This document shows positions 1-14,440 of a stretch of DNA of 64,000 bases, in pieces (position 1 is the stretch's first letter; every line of letters begins with the position of its first letter). The notes below the pieces were generated by a model. It worked only from the letters and a program-made list of their open reading frames with translations. It did not search any database and was not told the origin of the DNA. This DNA is from Daphnia pulex (lineage: Eukaryota > Arthropoda > Branchiopoda > Diplostraca > Daphniidae): the NCBI RefSeq assembly GCF_021134715.1, contig NC_060020.1, forward strand, positions 2,480,001 to 2,544,000. The letters are read 5' to 3'. The position numbers and the translations under genes were made by a program.

Positions 1-3000
1 AACTAAATTCCTCCTCTCAACTGGAAGGGGGGAGGTCATGAATAATCCAGGAGAATCTATAACGAAGGATATATTTGGCGTAATGACCTTGTCCTAATAG
101 TTCTCGGCGTTCATATAGCATGAGCAGGTTCGTGTTTGGTCTCAACTAAATGACAGCGGCATCAGCCGGTAATCTTCCAACTATTATAGCCGCTTTGCTT
201 CCGTTTCCATCCGCGCTGAATTATCATTAGGATATTCTAGTAGTACGGGAGGATGCGGACCAGTTGTTGCCGGTTTCCAATTTCATTTCGAGGCATCACT
301 TCCTCAACTTCTCCACGGTGACCGTGTAGGAGTTATACCTTATAGGGTTCCCCCTTCTGCTGCTGCTGTTTCCATTTTCCAATTTTCTCAAGTTTTTGCT
401 TCATGGCTTTTTTCTCTCTCTTGACCTGGCCCGCCTTTCCGGCCGCCTTCCGCCCTTATACATATTATATTATTTTGTGTGTCCCAATGGACCTCCTCCG
501 ATTCCCCTCCTTCCGGTGCCGGCCGATATGGCGGCTTGTCCATTGGCACGGTCGATTGAGTCTGGACACACAGAGGGAAAAAAACCCACAATCAATTACA
601 GATCTTGGGAGAGTTGGCGGCCATATATTTTTGAAACACACTAACGCCAAGGCTGAGAGAGCGACATATTGGGCGGTGTCACTTTTGAGGAAAAGGTCTG
701 TGTATACACTTATTAGCTCTGCTGGATGTGCCCAAGCACACCCAAAAGCGGATAGAGTTTAACCCTTTTCTCTCCTTCCGTATATCCGGCCACCCGTATC
801 ATGTACAATCAATAGAGCATTTTACTCGGATAAAATACAGACAGGCGAAATCAGTTCCAGACAATCGTTTTTTTGCTGGTTGTTAAACGGACATGTGTTC
901 CTGGGGTCCCCATACACGCCAATCTTCACAATTCCATAAATCCCATTTGGGAATGGTGGCCCATTGACCAATTAGGTCCCATTTTGAAGTGACAGATCAT
1001 GTGGCAAAAAGTACACAGTAGTAGAACCCCTAGTACGTGTATCGCCAAGAAATCCAATTTGTCCATCAGCACACCAACTTCCGCCGAAGGTCTACACAGT
1101 CCGAACACACGAAAAGGGGAAATAGATAACAATTTGTTTGTGTGTTTTCTTTCCGTTTCGTTTGTCTATAGCATTGTGTATAGGTAGAATGGAGAAACGA
1201 AATTACAGTAAATACGTATCGGGAGTTGAAGAGGTTGAGCTCCCTGAAGGTTTTCTTTTGACGTCGGTGCCTTTTCGGCTCGTCTGACCCGCGAACGCGA
1301 TCATTACGCCTTTTCAAAAAGAAAACGAAAAAAAAAAGCGCCACGGTTTCGTGTGTCCGTCGTTAAATCACCAGGTGTTCCCGCCGTTGCGTTTTTGCTC
1401 TCGCCAAGTCAATTTGGTTGAGCTAGAAATTGCTCCACATTTATACCGTAGAAGATAAACAGTTTTGACAAGGGACGGACTCGGCGGCTGCGGTGGTGGC
1501 GGCGGCGGCTTCTTTTTTAATTGAAGAATAGAATGTAGAAGCTAAGGAAACAAAACCTTGACATCCACGGCCAACAAATCAGACCATCCAGCCTTTTTTT
1601 CCCCTTTCCTTCCCCCTATAGAGTTCACGAACTTATTATATTTTTTTGTCTTGGTTTAACATCTTCATTTTCGTGTAATTGAAGTGCCTGCCGTGTTGCG
1701 CCGTTCGTAGATGTACGTACTCGGGGGGGTGAGTGGGCGACGGACAAACACACAGAGGAAGACATTCTGAAGGAGCTATTGATGCGCTCCTGCTAAATTA
1801 TTAAGAAACCCGAGAGCGTAATAACGCGCTGGTACTCTCTCCTATCTTTTTTTTTTGTGTTTTTCCTCTTGTTTTATTTCTTAAAAGATTAACTTTTTTT
1901 GGTTGTTGCTTTCATCTCTTCCTTGCTCCTGAGGAAAATGGCCAAGCGGAAGACCTCCCTGAATATTATAGAAGAAAGACTTTCGCTGCTGTGCTCTCCT
2001 ACACACTCGACCGAAATGTTCTTTAGACATGCCTCTCTCTATACAGTCTCTCTAGCTACTTCTTAATTGGATTACATAGAACGACCTTGTGGCTCACAAA
2101 CAAGCGAGGAGGAAGAAAAGAAGAAGAAGAACAGAAGGTTCATAGACAAGACAGCACTGGGCAGGAGCGAAAGCAGCGTGTGGGTGGGTTGTACACTGAA
2201 CTATAAGGTGAAGTGTTTCCAAGTGTTGCCGAACACCCCCGCTGGCGGCTGTTAGATCAAGGCGGGCAAGGTAGAACAGAGGGACCCATCATCTATACCG
2301 CTGCTGCTGTTGCTGCTGCGCACCTGACGCTCGATGCCGTTCCGTCGTTCACAAGAAAAGGAGCCGATGGTGTGGGGTAGTAGTCAGAGCTGGAGGCGTT
2401 TCCGCCGCCGCCGCCGCGTACTGCACACCTTTCCCATCTTTTTTTCGGCTTTGAAAGAGAAGGAAAATACCCGTAAAAGATTTAGGTAGCACAAAAAGTT
2501 TGGGGGGAGGTTAAGGTTGTGCGAGAGTCTCAGCAATAAGAACAAGGTGCTGGAAAATCAACTGGAAGGTTTTTATAGACTTCTTTTTCTTTTTGGTTGA
2601 AAAATCCTCCCCCCTCCTTTGCTTATACTACTACCCCCATCGTATTATTGTTGCCCTAAAGATATATACAGAGCTAGACTGTAGCTACTATAACCCTTCT
2701 TCTTCTTTTTGAGAGTGTGAGCTGCTGGACGGACTCACTGTTTCTGGCTGCCGGTTTCTTTCTTTTTATGTCCAGCACAGCCGTGTGTTTAGTCTTGGCT
2801 CTCTCTCTCTCTCGTCCGCTCTCTACTGTTCTCCTCATCTTTTGTGAGCGGTCATTATTCTAATTAGATCTGTGTATACCATATTTACCGGAGAGAGAGA
2901 GATACCGCCGAGCTGTGGTGGTAGATATTAAGGACAAGCGCCGAAACGGCCACCAAAACTGTTAACTCTTGGCCCTCCCGCTGTGTCTTTTTCTTCCATT

Positions 3001-6000
3001 TCTTCTCGAATTTTTTTTTTTAACCTCCTCCGTCGAGAAGACGAGAATGAGGCGTGGACTCTTCACCACTCTGTTCATTTGCATACGGTAGATGTACCCA
3101 AAAAAACACACTGTCGAGAGCTGGAAGAGGGACAAAGATTCGAACGGGGCCGACATAGGAGCGGCGGCGCCGCTGATATTTTCACAATTTGCTGTCTGAC
3201 GTATAGGCAAGACACACAGAGTGTATCTCTTGTGTGTGTGTGTGTATACACAGGGCCTTGATAATTCCCTATTCTTTTGTGTTACACAATGATTGGCGAC
3301 TGAGAACCTTTTGGGGTTGCCACACACCACCAACCCGACAAACGAAATGAAGAGTTATAATACGGACACCACCAACACCATAACCCGTGTTTGCAGAGAA
3401 ACAAGTTAGGGCGGCAAAAGAGTGTAAGGAGCCGCAAATGGCCATCATCGGCCTAATTTGTATTTGATAATGAAGGGGAAAAAATATGAGACTCCCCACA
3501 CCGGTGGGGAGTCATCCGAGTCAACCTGCGAAACCAAAGTTGGGAACGATATGTAGGCGGGTGGTGATGTCCGATTTTTTCCCCATTTGTAATAAGTGAT
3601 GATCATCAACGTATCGTCGGATGTCTTTCAAACTTTCTGTTCTCCCCTTTTGTGTGTGGGTCCCTTTCTTGTTCCCTGAAAAACATAATCACAGACAAAA
3701 GGAGGGAAAGAGAATATACGCCAAAAGAATTATGAGGCCGGCCCTTTTTTTTTCTTCGCTATCGTTGTTACTTGATGTGTCCAGTGCTACTAGTGCGTAT
3801 CAAGAGTTTTTCATTTCGCTTTTTTTTTTCGAACAAAAGCCGCCTTAGACTGTGGATGGGACCTAATGATCAGCAACACAAGTGTGTCCTTCACGGTCCG
3901 ATCCACATCAATCTGATGCGCTTTCGGTGAGCGCAAAAAGAAAGGGGAGAAACAAAACCAAAAAGCGGATAGCACAGCGCCTGTATATACTTTCTGGTTA
4001 CAATATATATAGTACAACCATAACCTATTATGGTAGCCCGTCGCTATTAGCCATCGTTATGAAATGGAGGGCGGATGGGAAATGATGGGAGGAAGAAAAT
4101 ATAAGAAAAAAAAAGGAAACCGTTGCGAATGGGCAGGAGCGCCAGCAAACAAACTAGGTCCAACCACACCGCGTCTTATTCCGCTTCAATTCGTTTCTCG
4201 GCTACTTAAAGAAGTGTCGAATCTGAAAGAGAAACCGGTCTCTTTTCTTTCTTTCATTTTTTTTCCTCCTTTGCTGCTGCAATTGTTGAAAGTTCAGCGA
4301 AATAAATAAAATAAAATAAAAAGGTGTTTAAGGCCGGAGGAATGTTGTAGTTGCCTTAGACTAAATGGTGGTGGCCGGATGAAATGAGGGAATAGTTTGC
4401 GCCTTGAATAGAAATCTAGAAACGCGAAGGGAGAAGATTGATAGATGTACAGAGAATATAAGAAGAAGAAAAAGAAGAGGGAATAGATGTATAGAAGAGG
4501 ATGCGGATGAGGTTGACAAGAATTAATGACGATGTGTATACGCTCCTGCTTTGCTTCTGTGTGTGTGTCGACGTACGTACGTCCGTGCTGGCCAGCAGCC
4601 ATGCAGCAGGGGCTGTAATTCTTTTCATTCGAGTCTGCTGTGTCGGGCTTGTTGAATAGCCGCGCGGCCCTTTTCAATGCATCCCGGTGCGCAGAACTCA
4701 TCATGCCTTCACCAAAAGCCCCTAAATGTGACAGTTTTCCCTCTTCTTCTTTTTTCTCTCTTTTCCTTTTTCAGCTGATTGTGGATTAGTTCTGTCACAT
4801 TTATTTTAACGCGCCGCCGACAGCCCCACGCCAATGACGGAATCCTAGCTCCCTCCGATAAATCTCCACTAATAAATAGAACATAAAAATATCGTATATT
4901 ATATAGCTGAGCTATATAATAAACTATATATACTGCTGCCGCTGTGATTTGATTGCAGAGCCGTTCAGTCCTAGTCGTCGTCGTCATCTCTGCTGCTGCT
5001 GTTTAGATCCTCCCGGGCTTCGCCAGCAAATTGATTAGCCTGTCAGCCCACTAGCACTCGGCCAGATGAATTTCATGAATAGCTAATAGGCAGACCGCGT
5101 GTCTGTCTGTGTGTTTAGATACGTTTATAATGCGAGAGTTTTCATTCGTTTTTTTTTCTTTTCATTTGAGTCTAGCCGTTTCTTTATTATTTTAAGAGAA
5201 TGAGATCCCGTTGCAACGTTGCGACTTGCGTGTTTGCTTTCCCTTATTCTTTTTGTGTATCTTTTCTTTATTAGTTTTCAAGATCAAATAAGGATTCGAA
5301 AGAGAGAGAGAGAGAAAAAAACAAGTCTTTGGCCAGCACATCTCCTCTGGTCTTTTTTTATCACTCCCGGTCTCGGCGCACACAACAAACTATAGTTCGT
5401 TTTTTTTCTTTCCTCCTATTCAAACCATGATATTTATTTATATGGTTTGCCCCCGGACGAGTGAGAAATTGGCAGTCAGGTGTGAAACGATGGTCAAACA
5501 AGCAACGTACCTCACACACACCTCCCCAGCTTTTGGGTTTTCTCGCCTCCGTTACAAAGAGACGATGATGCAAACAAACGAGAGGCACTGCTGCCTAGAT
5601 ATCTATGGAATGAGCCAAAGGAAGAGAATTTTTCTATAAACGGCAGTCTCACGTGTATATAAATACAAGTATGTCTACACGTAATATATGTACAGCATCC
5701 ATTCAAATCAGGAGGCAGTAAGAAAAACGGAGGGAGGATTTGTGTTTAACTTTGGTTAAGTCACACGGATAGCAGTTGCTGTCCATACAGAACGGATACA
5801 CGAGGCCGGGAGAATGCGGTGGTGGGCTGCCGGATGATGATCCGCCGAGAGAGAGAGAATGTGTATAGAATCAAAGTCAAAGAGGGAAAGAAGAAGAAGA
5901 AAAAGGCAATGATATTTCATGGTTGCGCTGATGTAGACACCGCAAGACGGTGCTGTGTATACCTTCGTCTTCTTCTTCGTCTTTTGACTTTTTTATTTTT

Positions 6001-9000
6001 AACACAAAAGTTATTCATCAAGTAGACTCATCGTTCACTCTTGACAGATGAATGCTGCCGCGTCTCGGCCATTTATTCTTTTCGTTGGATAGTTTTTCCC
6101 TTGTATACGATTCTTTTAAGATTTTTTTGTTTTTTTCTTCCTCTCTCTTTCCCCCTTGGCTGCTACTGCTGCCGACCTGCTGTACTGGTGGGTCTCTCTC
6201 ATCTCATTCGAGCTGTTGTGATGATTGTAACTGTTACTTGTTTTCTCGCTATGGACCATCATGGGAGAGCTAGACTGGCTAGCAAGAGAAAATAACACGG
6301 GAAACAAACGGAAGGGACTCGACACGTAATCGTAGCCCTCCCCTGCAACTCACAAGTACTAGATGGTGTAGTAAGTCTTCCATCTTTCAGACATTGACTG
6401 GCCAGATATTTCGCCCTCCCCGCGAGTCATCCATCCATCCATCTATCCCCTCGATGCTTCTGTATTTTTTCTGATAGCTCCCCTAGCTCTCTCTCTCTCT
6501 TATACACCCGAAGAAAAAAAGCCAGCAGGAGCAGGAGCAACAGTTGTCTCAAGTGAAACACGTGTCGAACTACTGTTGTACAATTCGATGCAACTACTGT
6601 GTATAAGCTTATACCAGTTGGCTCGGCTGTTGGAATACTCGGGGGCTCGCCCGGATGCCTCTGACATGTTTGGGCTGTGCCCTCCATCCGCTGCCGTATT
6701 AAATGAGAAGCCACACTGGGCAAATGAGGAATGAGGAAAGAAAAGAAAAATCCAATTCCAATTTGAAACGAAATTTCCAGTTTTTGTTTTTCTTGTTTTC
6801 TTGTTTTTGGTGGGAGAGGACTTTGTTTCTGTTGTTTGATGTGATTTTCATCCGGGAAAGGAGGAGATTTCTAATGAAAAACTCCAAATGAAAAACGCCT
6901 GTAGTCTTGATTGTTTCACCCCTCCTTCCCAATCTACTGGAGCAGCACAAACTCTCTAGCTAGGTGATGGCTAATAATCTAATTACATCGCTCTTCAAAA
7001 GAGAGCTAGAGAGAGAGAGAGAAAAAACCTGTAATTCGAGAGTTAGGGGTCTTCTCTCTCGTCACGCCGAATCAACCGATGCGCATCTTCGTCATGTTTA
7101 AACCTTGACGGGTTGGCTCAGGTGAACAGGTGGCTTGAGAAATTTGTATTTTTCCTCGTCGGTCTCCGATGAAATCAAATGAGAAAAATAAAAAAGCGTA
7201 CATCCGCGCTCATTATTCGCATTCGCCGCGCCCCATATAACTCATTCGTACATATACTTTTCTTTACAAATTACTCGCGTGAACTTTGAGCTTTTTCTCC
7301 TTTCGTCCGCACATCACATACGGACCCGAGTCCAACAATTGCGGCTACCGCGCGGTCTAATTTGATAATTTCACCGTGTATACACGAATAGAGTGAGAGC
7401 GGCGTCGTCAAGGCACCACTTTTTTCTTCTACTTGGAGCTTGTTTCTTCTTTTGTTTCGTTTCACAACAAAATTCGTCGCCTATTACAATTTTGAATTTT
7501 CCGTGCGCCCTCCCGCCCCGACAATTTTGGTTTTGTACAATTCCAGAAGCTCAGACCGTATCGCCCTGGCAGAACAAGGAAAAAATGGGAGAAAGAAAAA
7601 GACAATTTGACGTTGATAAAGAAGAGAATAAAAAGGGAGTTTGAAACGAAACAATAGAGTTAGACTATACTTAAAAGGAAAACAAGAGTAACAATTCCAA
7701 AATAGAATCGCTGCATTGGTATGGTACGTACATATCTCCAGACTGCGCGATGGCGAGATGCTGAGACTCTTCTTTTCTCAAAGAGCGCTAGGGCGTGAGA
7801 ACGAAGACTCCGAGTTCGGGACGGAAAAATCAAAAGAAGAGGAACAAAAAAATGGGAAAGAAAATCCAAGAGATAAATCGGGGTGCATTAAAAAAAATGA
7901 AGAAGAGCAAAGGGGACGATGAAGAGCTTTTCTTCTTTATCTTTTCCAAGTCGGAGGAGCACCCCTGGCACCCATCATCAGCGGCCACACAGCAGCATCC
8001 AATAGGCCAACAGCACAACATACACACACACACACGGATACCGCACCGTTGAGCTGTGAAAAGAGAAGAAGAGATTTGAGGGGGAAAAAAAGACATTTTT
8101 CACGTCGTCTTTTCTCGCCTTAAAATATATATTTATATGATTCGTTTCTTTCTTTCTTCCTTTCCCTTTTTGTCGCACAGTCATCAGTCGTCCTCCTTCT
8201 CAGGTCCGCCCCGGCTCAAATCTGCCGCCCAGAGATATAGTGTACGTGAGGGTCCTCTGTAGGGATAGACGTACAGTAGCACAGTAGTCAAAAGTCGTAA
8301 TGGTAATGGGAGAGAAAAGAATTTGTCAGATTTTGATTTGTCAGGTCTTCCGTCTTCCCTTTCAGTCCCATCAGACAGCACATCTTTTCATCCCTGCGGG
8401 GCCTGACTACGGTTCCGGTTGGAAACGACCAACACGGACGGAGGAGGGCATGTCCCACTGTAAGGGGAGGTGACGATGAATGGGGGCCTACTGTCACATT
8501 TACCATATCTAGGGGTCTTGAATTCCATTTACGGCAATCAAAATCCTGAATAGTATATATCTCCGCCCTTGATGGAATAAACCTCCTCCTTCTTCTTCCA
8601 GCGGCCGCTGTAATCCGCAAAAGCAGAGTCCAACAGCAGCCCCGTACATTTCCCATCAGCTCTAGTCTGTCCCATTAGGCAATGACTCGGATTTGGTTGA
8701 GCCACCAGCAACATTTGTCTCCCTGTCGCATTCCTCCTCTTTCACCTTTTTTTAAAATGCCAACCAATGACACGATGATGATGATAACGATGATGATGAC
8801 AGTCGTATACTCTTTCGTATCTGCTATACATTTTTCTCACAAAATGATATATAGGGAGAGATGGACCTTTCAAAAAAAAAAAAAAGAAAAAGATTTCCAG
8901 CTCGGACGAGACGGATTTATAGACACAGAAATTGCAGTGGATTTCTGAGCGTAATGTCATCACCGCGTCCTTTCAGAATGCGGATGTCTTTTTATTCCTT

Positions 9001-11281
9001 TTTTTTTTGGCGGTCGTAGTATAACACAAAACGTATACATTTAGCTAGTATTACACGCTCTGTGTGTTGTGTATGTATACTGCATCATCAGCGGAACATT
9101 CAGCTAGGGATTGGCATTCCATCTCAATTCCCGTCGGATTGTGCTGGACTTAATAGCGTAGAGCGCCGCAGCTCTAAATAGTGAGATGACCCATTTCTTT
9201 ATTGCCTCAAACCGCAATCAGCTGCCACTGTTGTCGTCTCGTTTTATTTTATTTTTTTTACCAGCCCAAACAACTTTTGACTTCCTCATGTCTAAATAAG
9301 CAAGAATACGACGGCACGTATAGCCAAATAGAAAAAAAGGGACAAAAGAATTTGATGCTGGCTTCAATAATCGCTGTCATTACGCGCATCCTTTTCGTCC
9401 AAAGAAGGAACCCGAGAAGGCAAAGTCAAAAATGAAAAGAAGATGTCATTATATTGGGTTATATAGTACTATTCTCGTCGTCAATGCGGATGCCTCAAAT
9501 TGGTGCACATAAACAGAGACGGTCGTTGCTTGTGTTGCCGGGCTTATTTTTGTAATAGACATGATGGAATAAGGTAGTAAGAGTTAGTACAAGAGAGAAA
9601 ATCCGCAATCTCATTCTTCTTCGTCATCATCATTACACGGCATCAGCATGAACGGACCGTATAAAAGTCTGTAGAGTGCAGCACTAAACGCTGCAGATGT
9701 TGTCTCGAGGAAATGGACGGATTCTGAGCCAATGGACTCGAAACGCTTTCTTAAAAAAAAATTTTGAAAAGTGATTGTTCAAAAATGCTCGACTGCATTT
9801 AGATCTGAATCCATTTTTTCTCGTTTTCAACTCTCTTTTTTTACTTGTGATGACAGCTTCGTTCAAGGTTATAACTTTCAATCTCCGTCAATGGAACAAC
9901 CATTTCCACAACTCATTCAAGCATTACGAAATTGAAATTGATATTTCGTTATGCAATGAGACCGCCTATAGTTGACTTGCTTTTGCCCGGTAGATCGAGA
10001 TTGGAAAATGAAATGAATAAAAGGAAGTTGATAGTACATGTACTATACCTTTCATTCCCCAATAACACGCAATATCCACAAGGGTAGACGGTCACGCACA
10101 TCCGAGGCCAAATTCAACCGCATCCTATTGCATTGATGCAACAGCAATTTCAAAGACCGCGCACAAAGAACCCAATATTGAAACCTTACAGCACAATGCG
10201 CGACTGCAGATTCTATCGACCAGCCCAGCTTGAATCGATGGCGTAACGTATTTTTTGGGAAGGTGCCGGTTTATGATACTTAAGTACATACGTACGGTAC
10301 AACAGCAAAATTGGCAACATCCTCCTTGATGATGGCGATCATTGTTAAATCGCATCAGACACGGAACTGTGAACGTCAATGGTGTCGCAAGTAAATCCCC
10401 TGCTGCCCAGATGCTGTCTCTCATAATGCACACAATTCCAGCTGTCCACCTCTATACATGAATGAGACAAATGCACATAAGTGGAGATGTGTGTAACGTT
10501 TCCGGCGCATGCACAGGCCCTTTAGTACAACACGGAATCCTCTCGAGTGCTCGCTCTCTGCTATATACTTTGGCGTATCCAATCAATGGATTTAAGCGCT
10601 GCTCTACTCACTGTAATACTCTTTGAACTGCTGCTTCGTGTGTGTGCTGTGTGTCTACATATTGTAGGTTGTCCGAACACACGGCTTTCCAATTTTCACT
10701 ATTGCATCTGATGTGGTGCTTCCATTTCCAGGGATCAAAAGCCCGGCAGCGGCCATACAGCTTTAATCAACAGCCGATTCGGTCATCGTCAAATCACTGT
10801 ATAGTTATGATTTTTTTTCCTTTTTTAGTTCTTAACATGCGATACCATTAGCAAGTGGAGTAGCGTGCGGAAACCATGTTTCCGACTCTCGTCTTGTTTT
10901 TAATTTGACAGCGCTGGGATTTATTTTTACTTATTTTTATCTTTTGATTTCCAAATCTTCAACTCTCTTTTGTCGGCCGCAATGAGTAATCTTCTCTTCC
11001 AAGGACTAGTTTCCCCCACTGGCGGGCCGTGTGTGCGCGCAGGGAAACCACGCGCGTCTTTTGAAATCAAAACTACAAGCGCAACGAATCGATAATTCAT
11101 TACGCGGACGGAGTCTAAAGCTATTCTCCTTCTTCCCGGACGAGCTCTGGTGTTGGTCTTTAGACAACGTCAAGTTGCTGGCGCCCATAGAAGAGACGAA
11201 AAAAGAAAAAGAAAAAAAAAGGAAAACAATAAGTTCGTTACGCCGCATATCCTCATCGCTGGAGTGCTGGAAGAGCGGAGG

Positions 11282-11298
11282 GTGTGTGTGTGTGTGTG
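11282..11298. repeat. (GT)n microsatellite
   Basis: Uninterrupted GT dinucleotides, with a CA-rich tract of opposite orientation about 75 bp downstream at 11374-11392. Confidence 0.9.
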
Positions 11299-11373
11299 CA
11301 CACGATCGTATTTAGTTTGCCTCGTCTCGTCTCAAGTCCTTTTGTTCGTCTAGTCGCTACCGGTGCGTAATTG

Positions 11374-11392
11374 ACACACACACACACACACA
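11374..11392. repeat. (CA)n microsatellite
   Basis: Nine to ten CA units. Together with the GT run at 11282-11298 it forms a potential inverted repeat of simple sequence. Confidence 0.9.
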
Positions 11393-12171
11393 GAGTCTCC
11401 TGATAAAGGGTTTGATGGAGGAGGATCACGAGGATATTATCCCGATTTCATTCATCACTCTCTTCCCCTCCTTGTTCCGTTTGTCCTTGCCAGCAGAGCG
11501 CCTTTGCCTGTGTATAGCTGCGCTGCTGCCTAGACCCGCCTATAGACCTCGGCTATGTGGGACATTGGTTGAAAGGGATCTTGAGAATCATTAGCAGAAG
11601 CCGAAATAAGTTGACTGATTGCCAGATGACGATATAGTTGACTATTTACCGAGCTCTCTTTCCTTCTCTGCTTTGTTGCTTTGCATGCGCTTAGATATTG
11701 GCGCTCTAATGAATTTGTTGGCAACTCCAAACCGTCTCCAAAGTCAGACAGAGACTCACCAACAACAAAAGAGCCTATTATTCACATACGTCATGCGACG
11801 ACGAGTGATATGGATGCGATTGTCAATCAGATAGGCGAGTAGCTCGTTAGCGTCTTCCCCCCTTTTTTCTTTCTTTTTCTTTATTATCTCGTCTTGGGAG
11901 ATTGCCACTGTGCTGCCAGCCGAGGTACGACTGCGAGCAGAGCTATGCGAATCTATGCCGAGAGCTGTCCGTGCCGTTCGTTAAAAGTCGGCAGACGTTT
12001 CAAAACAAAGCCGATAGGCATCACATCAAAACTCAATTACGCAGGCGGAGAGATGAGGAGACGACGAACAACAACAATAACAAACGTCGGCCTTGGCAGA
12101 TTGCTCGGGTTTGTTATTCATCGCGACACAAATCGGCAAAGCAGAAAAAAAAACCCTCCGCAGACAAACAG

Positions 12172-12200
12172 AGAAAGAAAGAGAGAGAGAGAGAGAGAGA
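12172..12200. repeat. (GA)n microsatellite
   Basis: Ten uninterrupted GA units at 12181-12200, with a GAAAGAAA lead-in. It creates artificial Arg/Glu-rich open frames on the plus strand and Leu/Ser-rich frames on the minus strand. Confidence 0.95.
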
Positions 12201-14424
12201 CGGGGAAAACGGAAGTTCGCCCGTTTCATTAGAACCTTTTTTGGCCTATTATATTTTGTGCAAAGAGCGACAGTGTGTCGCGCCTGAATGGCGCGCTCGG
12301 GAGAAAAACGGGGTTGTTGTGTCTTTTTCCACCGGCCATCCATCGAACTGGAAATGGAAAGGATGAAAAGGGTATGCACAATAAACCTGAGATGGGCGAC
12401 GGGGAGGACAGCGAGGTACATCCGAGAGCAAACACAGCCGTTCGTTTACTTCTTAGCTAGACTTTTTGATCACACAACACTCGTGTGGCCATTACTTTTT
12501 GGAAGGGCCGCAGCAGTCTGGCATTATATTTAGAGTTCGTTTTTATAACTGGCGGATTGATTGATAGCCTGGTTGGCCTTTTCCAAAGGTTTCAATCGGT
12601 TTGAATACCATGTACGGTTCCCGCCTCCCTATTGATCTCGGCTAGTCGTGCATAAAAATACTGGCTTTATTATATTTCGTTCTTTTTTTCTCTCTCTCTC
12701 TCTTTCTCCTTTTGATTGGATAACTGCTCTTGACGACCTCCGTCCTGAACTCTAGTGACGTGTACGTATAAATATAGCCTGTGCGCCATAAAGCATGCGG
12801 GCTGAGAAACCCGATGAAAGCCAATATGTTTTTGGACTGTGTGGAATACACTCTCCCACACACGTACGTCACCTTTCTGATAGAATTTCGCCGGATCGGC
12901 TCGATAGCCGACTCTGTTTCTCCGAGACTTTAGAGAGGACTACGCACACACATAGTATAGGGCTATAGACGAGCGAGCGGCAATAAATCTGACTTGCACA
13001 GCACACCGATATTGATATGTGGCGATATTCGATATTGCTGAGGGAGGATGCGATCTCCAACTTCAGCGCATGGCATACCTATACATAAGCCAGAATACAA
13101 CCGAGAAACACACATAGTGCGCACACATTGTATATATCTTTAGACGCACACTCTGTGACCAGCCTGGAAAAAAAAATAACCTATAACTCAGGCTGCTGGA
13201 AATTGATATGATACAAAGTTCCCGCTTGTGGACGTGCTGGACCCGCGCGATTTACCGTTTTATTTTCTTTTTCGGTTTCGATTCTCCAACAAAAAACAAG
13301 GACATGAAACGAGTTTTTTAACGACCGCGATGCGTCAGTGGGCTATTTCGCCATGGCTCGAATGGTGGTGGTGGTCAGCGAATTCAAACACGATGAGGCG
13401 CAATAAAAATCGAGAAAGCTGATCATTTAGAACGCGCCCTCGAAAGGGCCAAGTTTGGAAATGATATTATTTTGAGAAAATAGTAATTATAGTGATTCAA
13501 TCGTAGATTATTTTCTTCTATACGGGCTTGAAAGCAGCTCTAGCGTAGTAGCCTTGATAAAATATAATAGCACACTATAAGCTTCGTGGGCTTTTTGATG
13601 GTAGACTTGCACTTGAAGTCATCCAGTCGAAAAAAAAAAGACCACCCAGAATTGGAGCATGGAGCGTTTACGGATTAATCGCTCTCTCTCTCTGTGCGCT
13701 TCCGTCATCCTCTTGAATCAAAATGCCTGTAGCCTGCATATAATGGACTTTGTTACGAAACGGAAGCAGCGGAGCGAAGCTATTCGGGAGGTCTCCCGTC
13801 TCTCCTCTTTTTATTATATATTGAAATTGCGCTGAATACCCGCGCGCTCTCCGGGGCGATTTCCGGTCGAGTCATTTGTACTTTGTGTTGATCATAATAA
13901 TAATAGCCGTGTGGCAATCGACTCTGTATAGCTTTTCGGTGTAACGTAACGCCCCGGCAGGCAGGCAGCTCGTCCTCCTCACCTGACTCAACGCTGCGAG
14001 TCTTTTCTCCTCTACTTCAACACGGATAAATCAGACGGTTTTGGTCTACCCTGTCCCAACTCGACAAAGAACCGTGTCCAAATTGAGAATATAAGAGAGA
14101 TGAAAGCCGAGAGCCAGAAGAGGACCACTATCTAGGTGTGTTGCATGCTGCAATAAAACGAACGAAAGAGTCGTAGATTTATAAAAATAGAAGCCTATTC
14201 ATTTCACGGTCGAGTTGCTCCACACGGATAAAAGCGATAGAGAACCAGTTTCAACGGGCGGCCAGGGGGGTCTGTCTGTCCCAAGATGGAATATACATGT
14301 ATATATTTGTACGTACGTATATTATACTCTCTACACACCGCTTTTGGGGTCCACCTTTTTTAGGTCTATAAGCGCGTACGATTTATAAGGATTGTAAGCT
14401 TTACGGTCTACATCCAAAAGGGAG

Positions 14425-14440
14425 CGAGAGAGAGAGAGAG
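14425..14440. repeat. (GA)n microsatellite
   Basis: Eight GA units in a purine-rich stretch. Similar short GA or CT runs occur near 5300-5314, 7008-7022 and 12690-12703. Confidence 0.85.

Noticed and set aside
8760..8800. ATG/GAT trinucleotide cluster that might look like coding repeats
   Set aside because: Simple-sequence DNA with stops in nearby frames and no exon boundaries.
11902..12366. Plus-strand 154-codon frame with RERERER run
   Set aside because: Kept open by the (GA)n microsatellite and A-rich flanks; no conserved motif and no splice partner.
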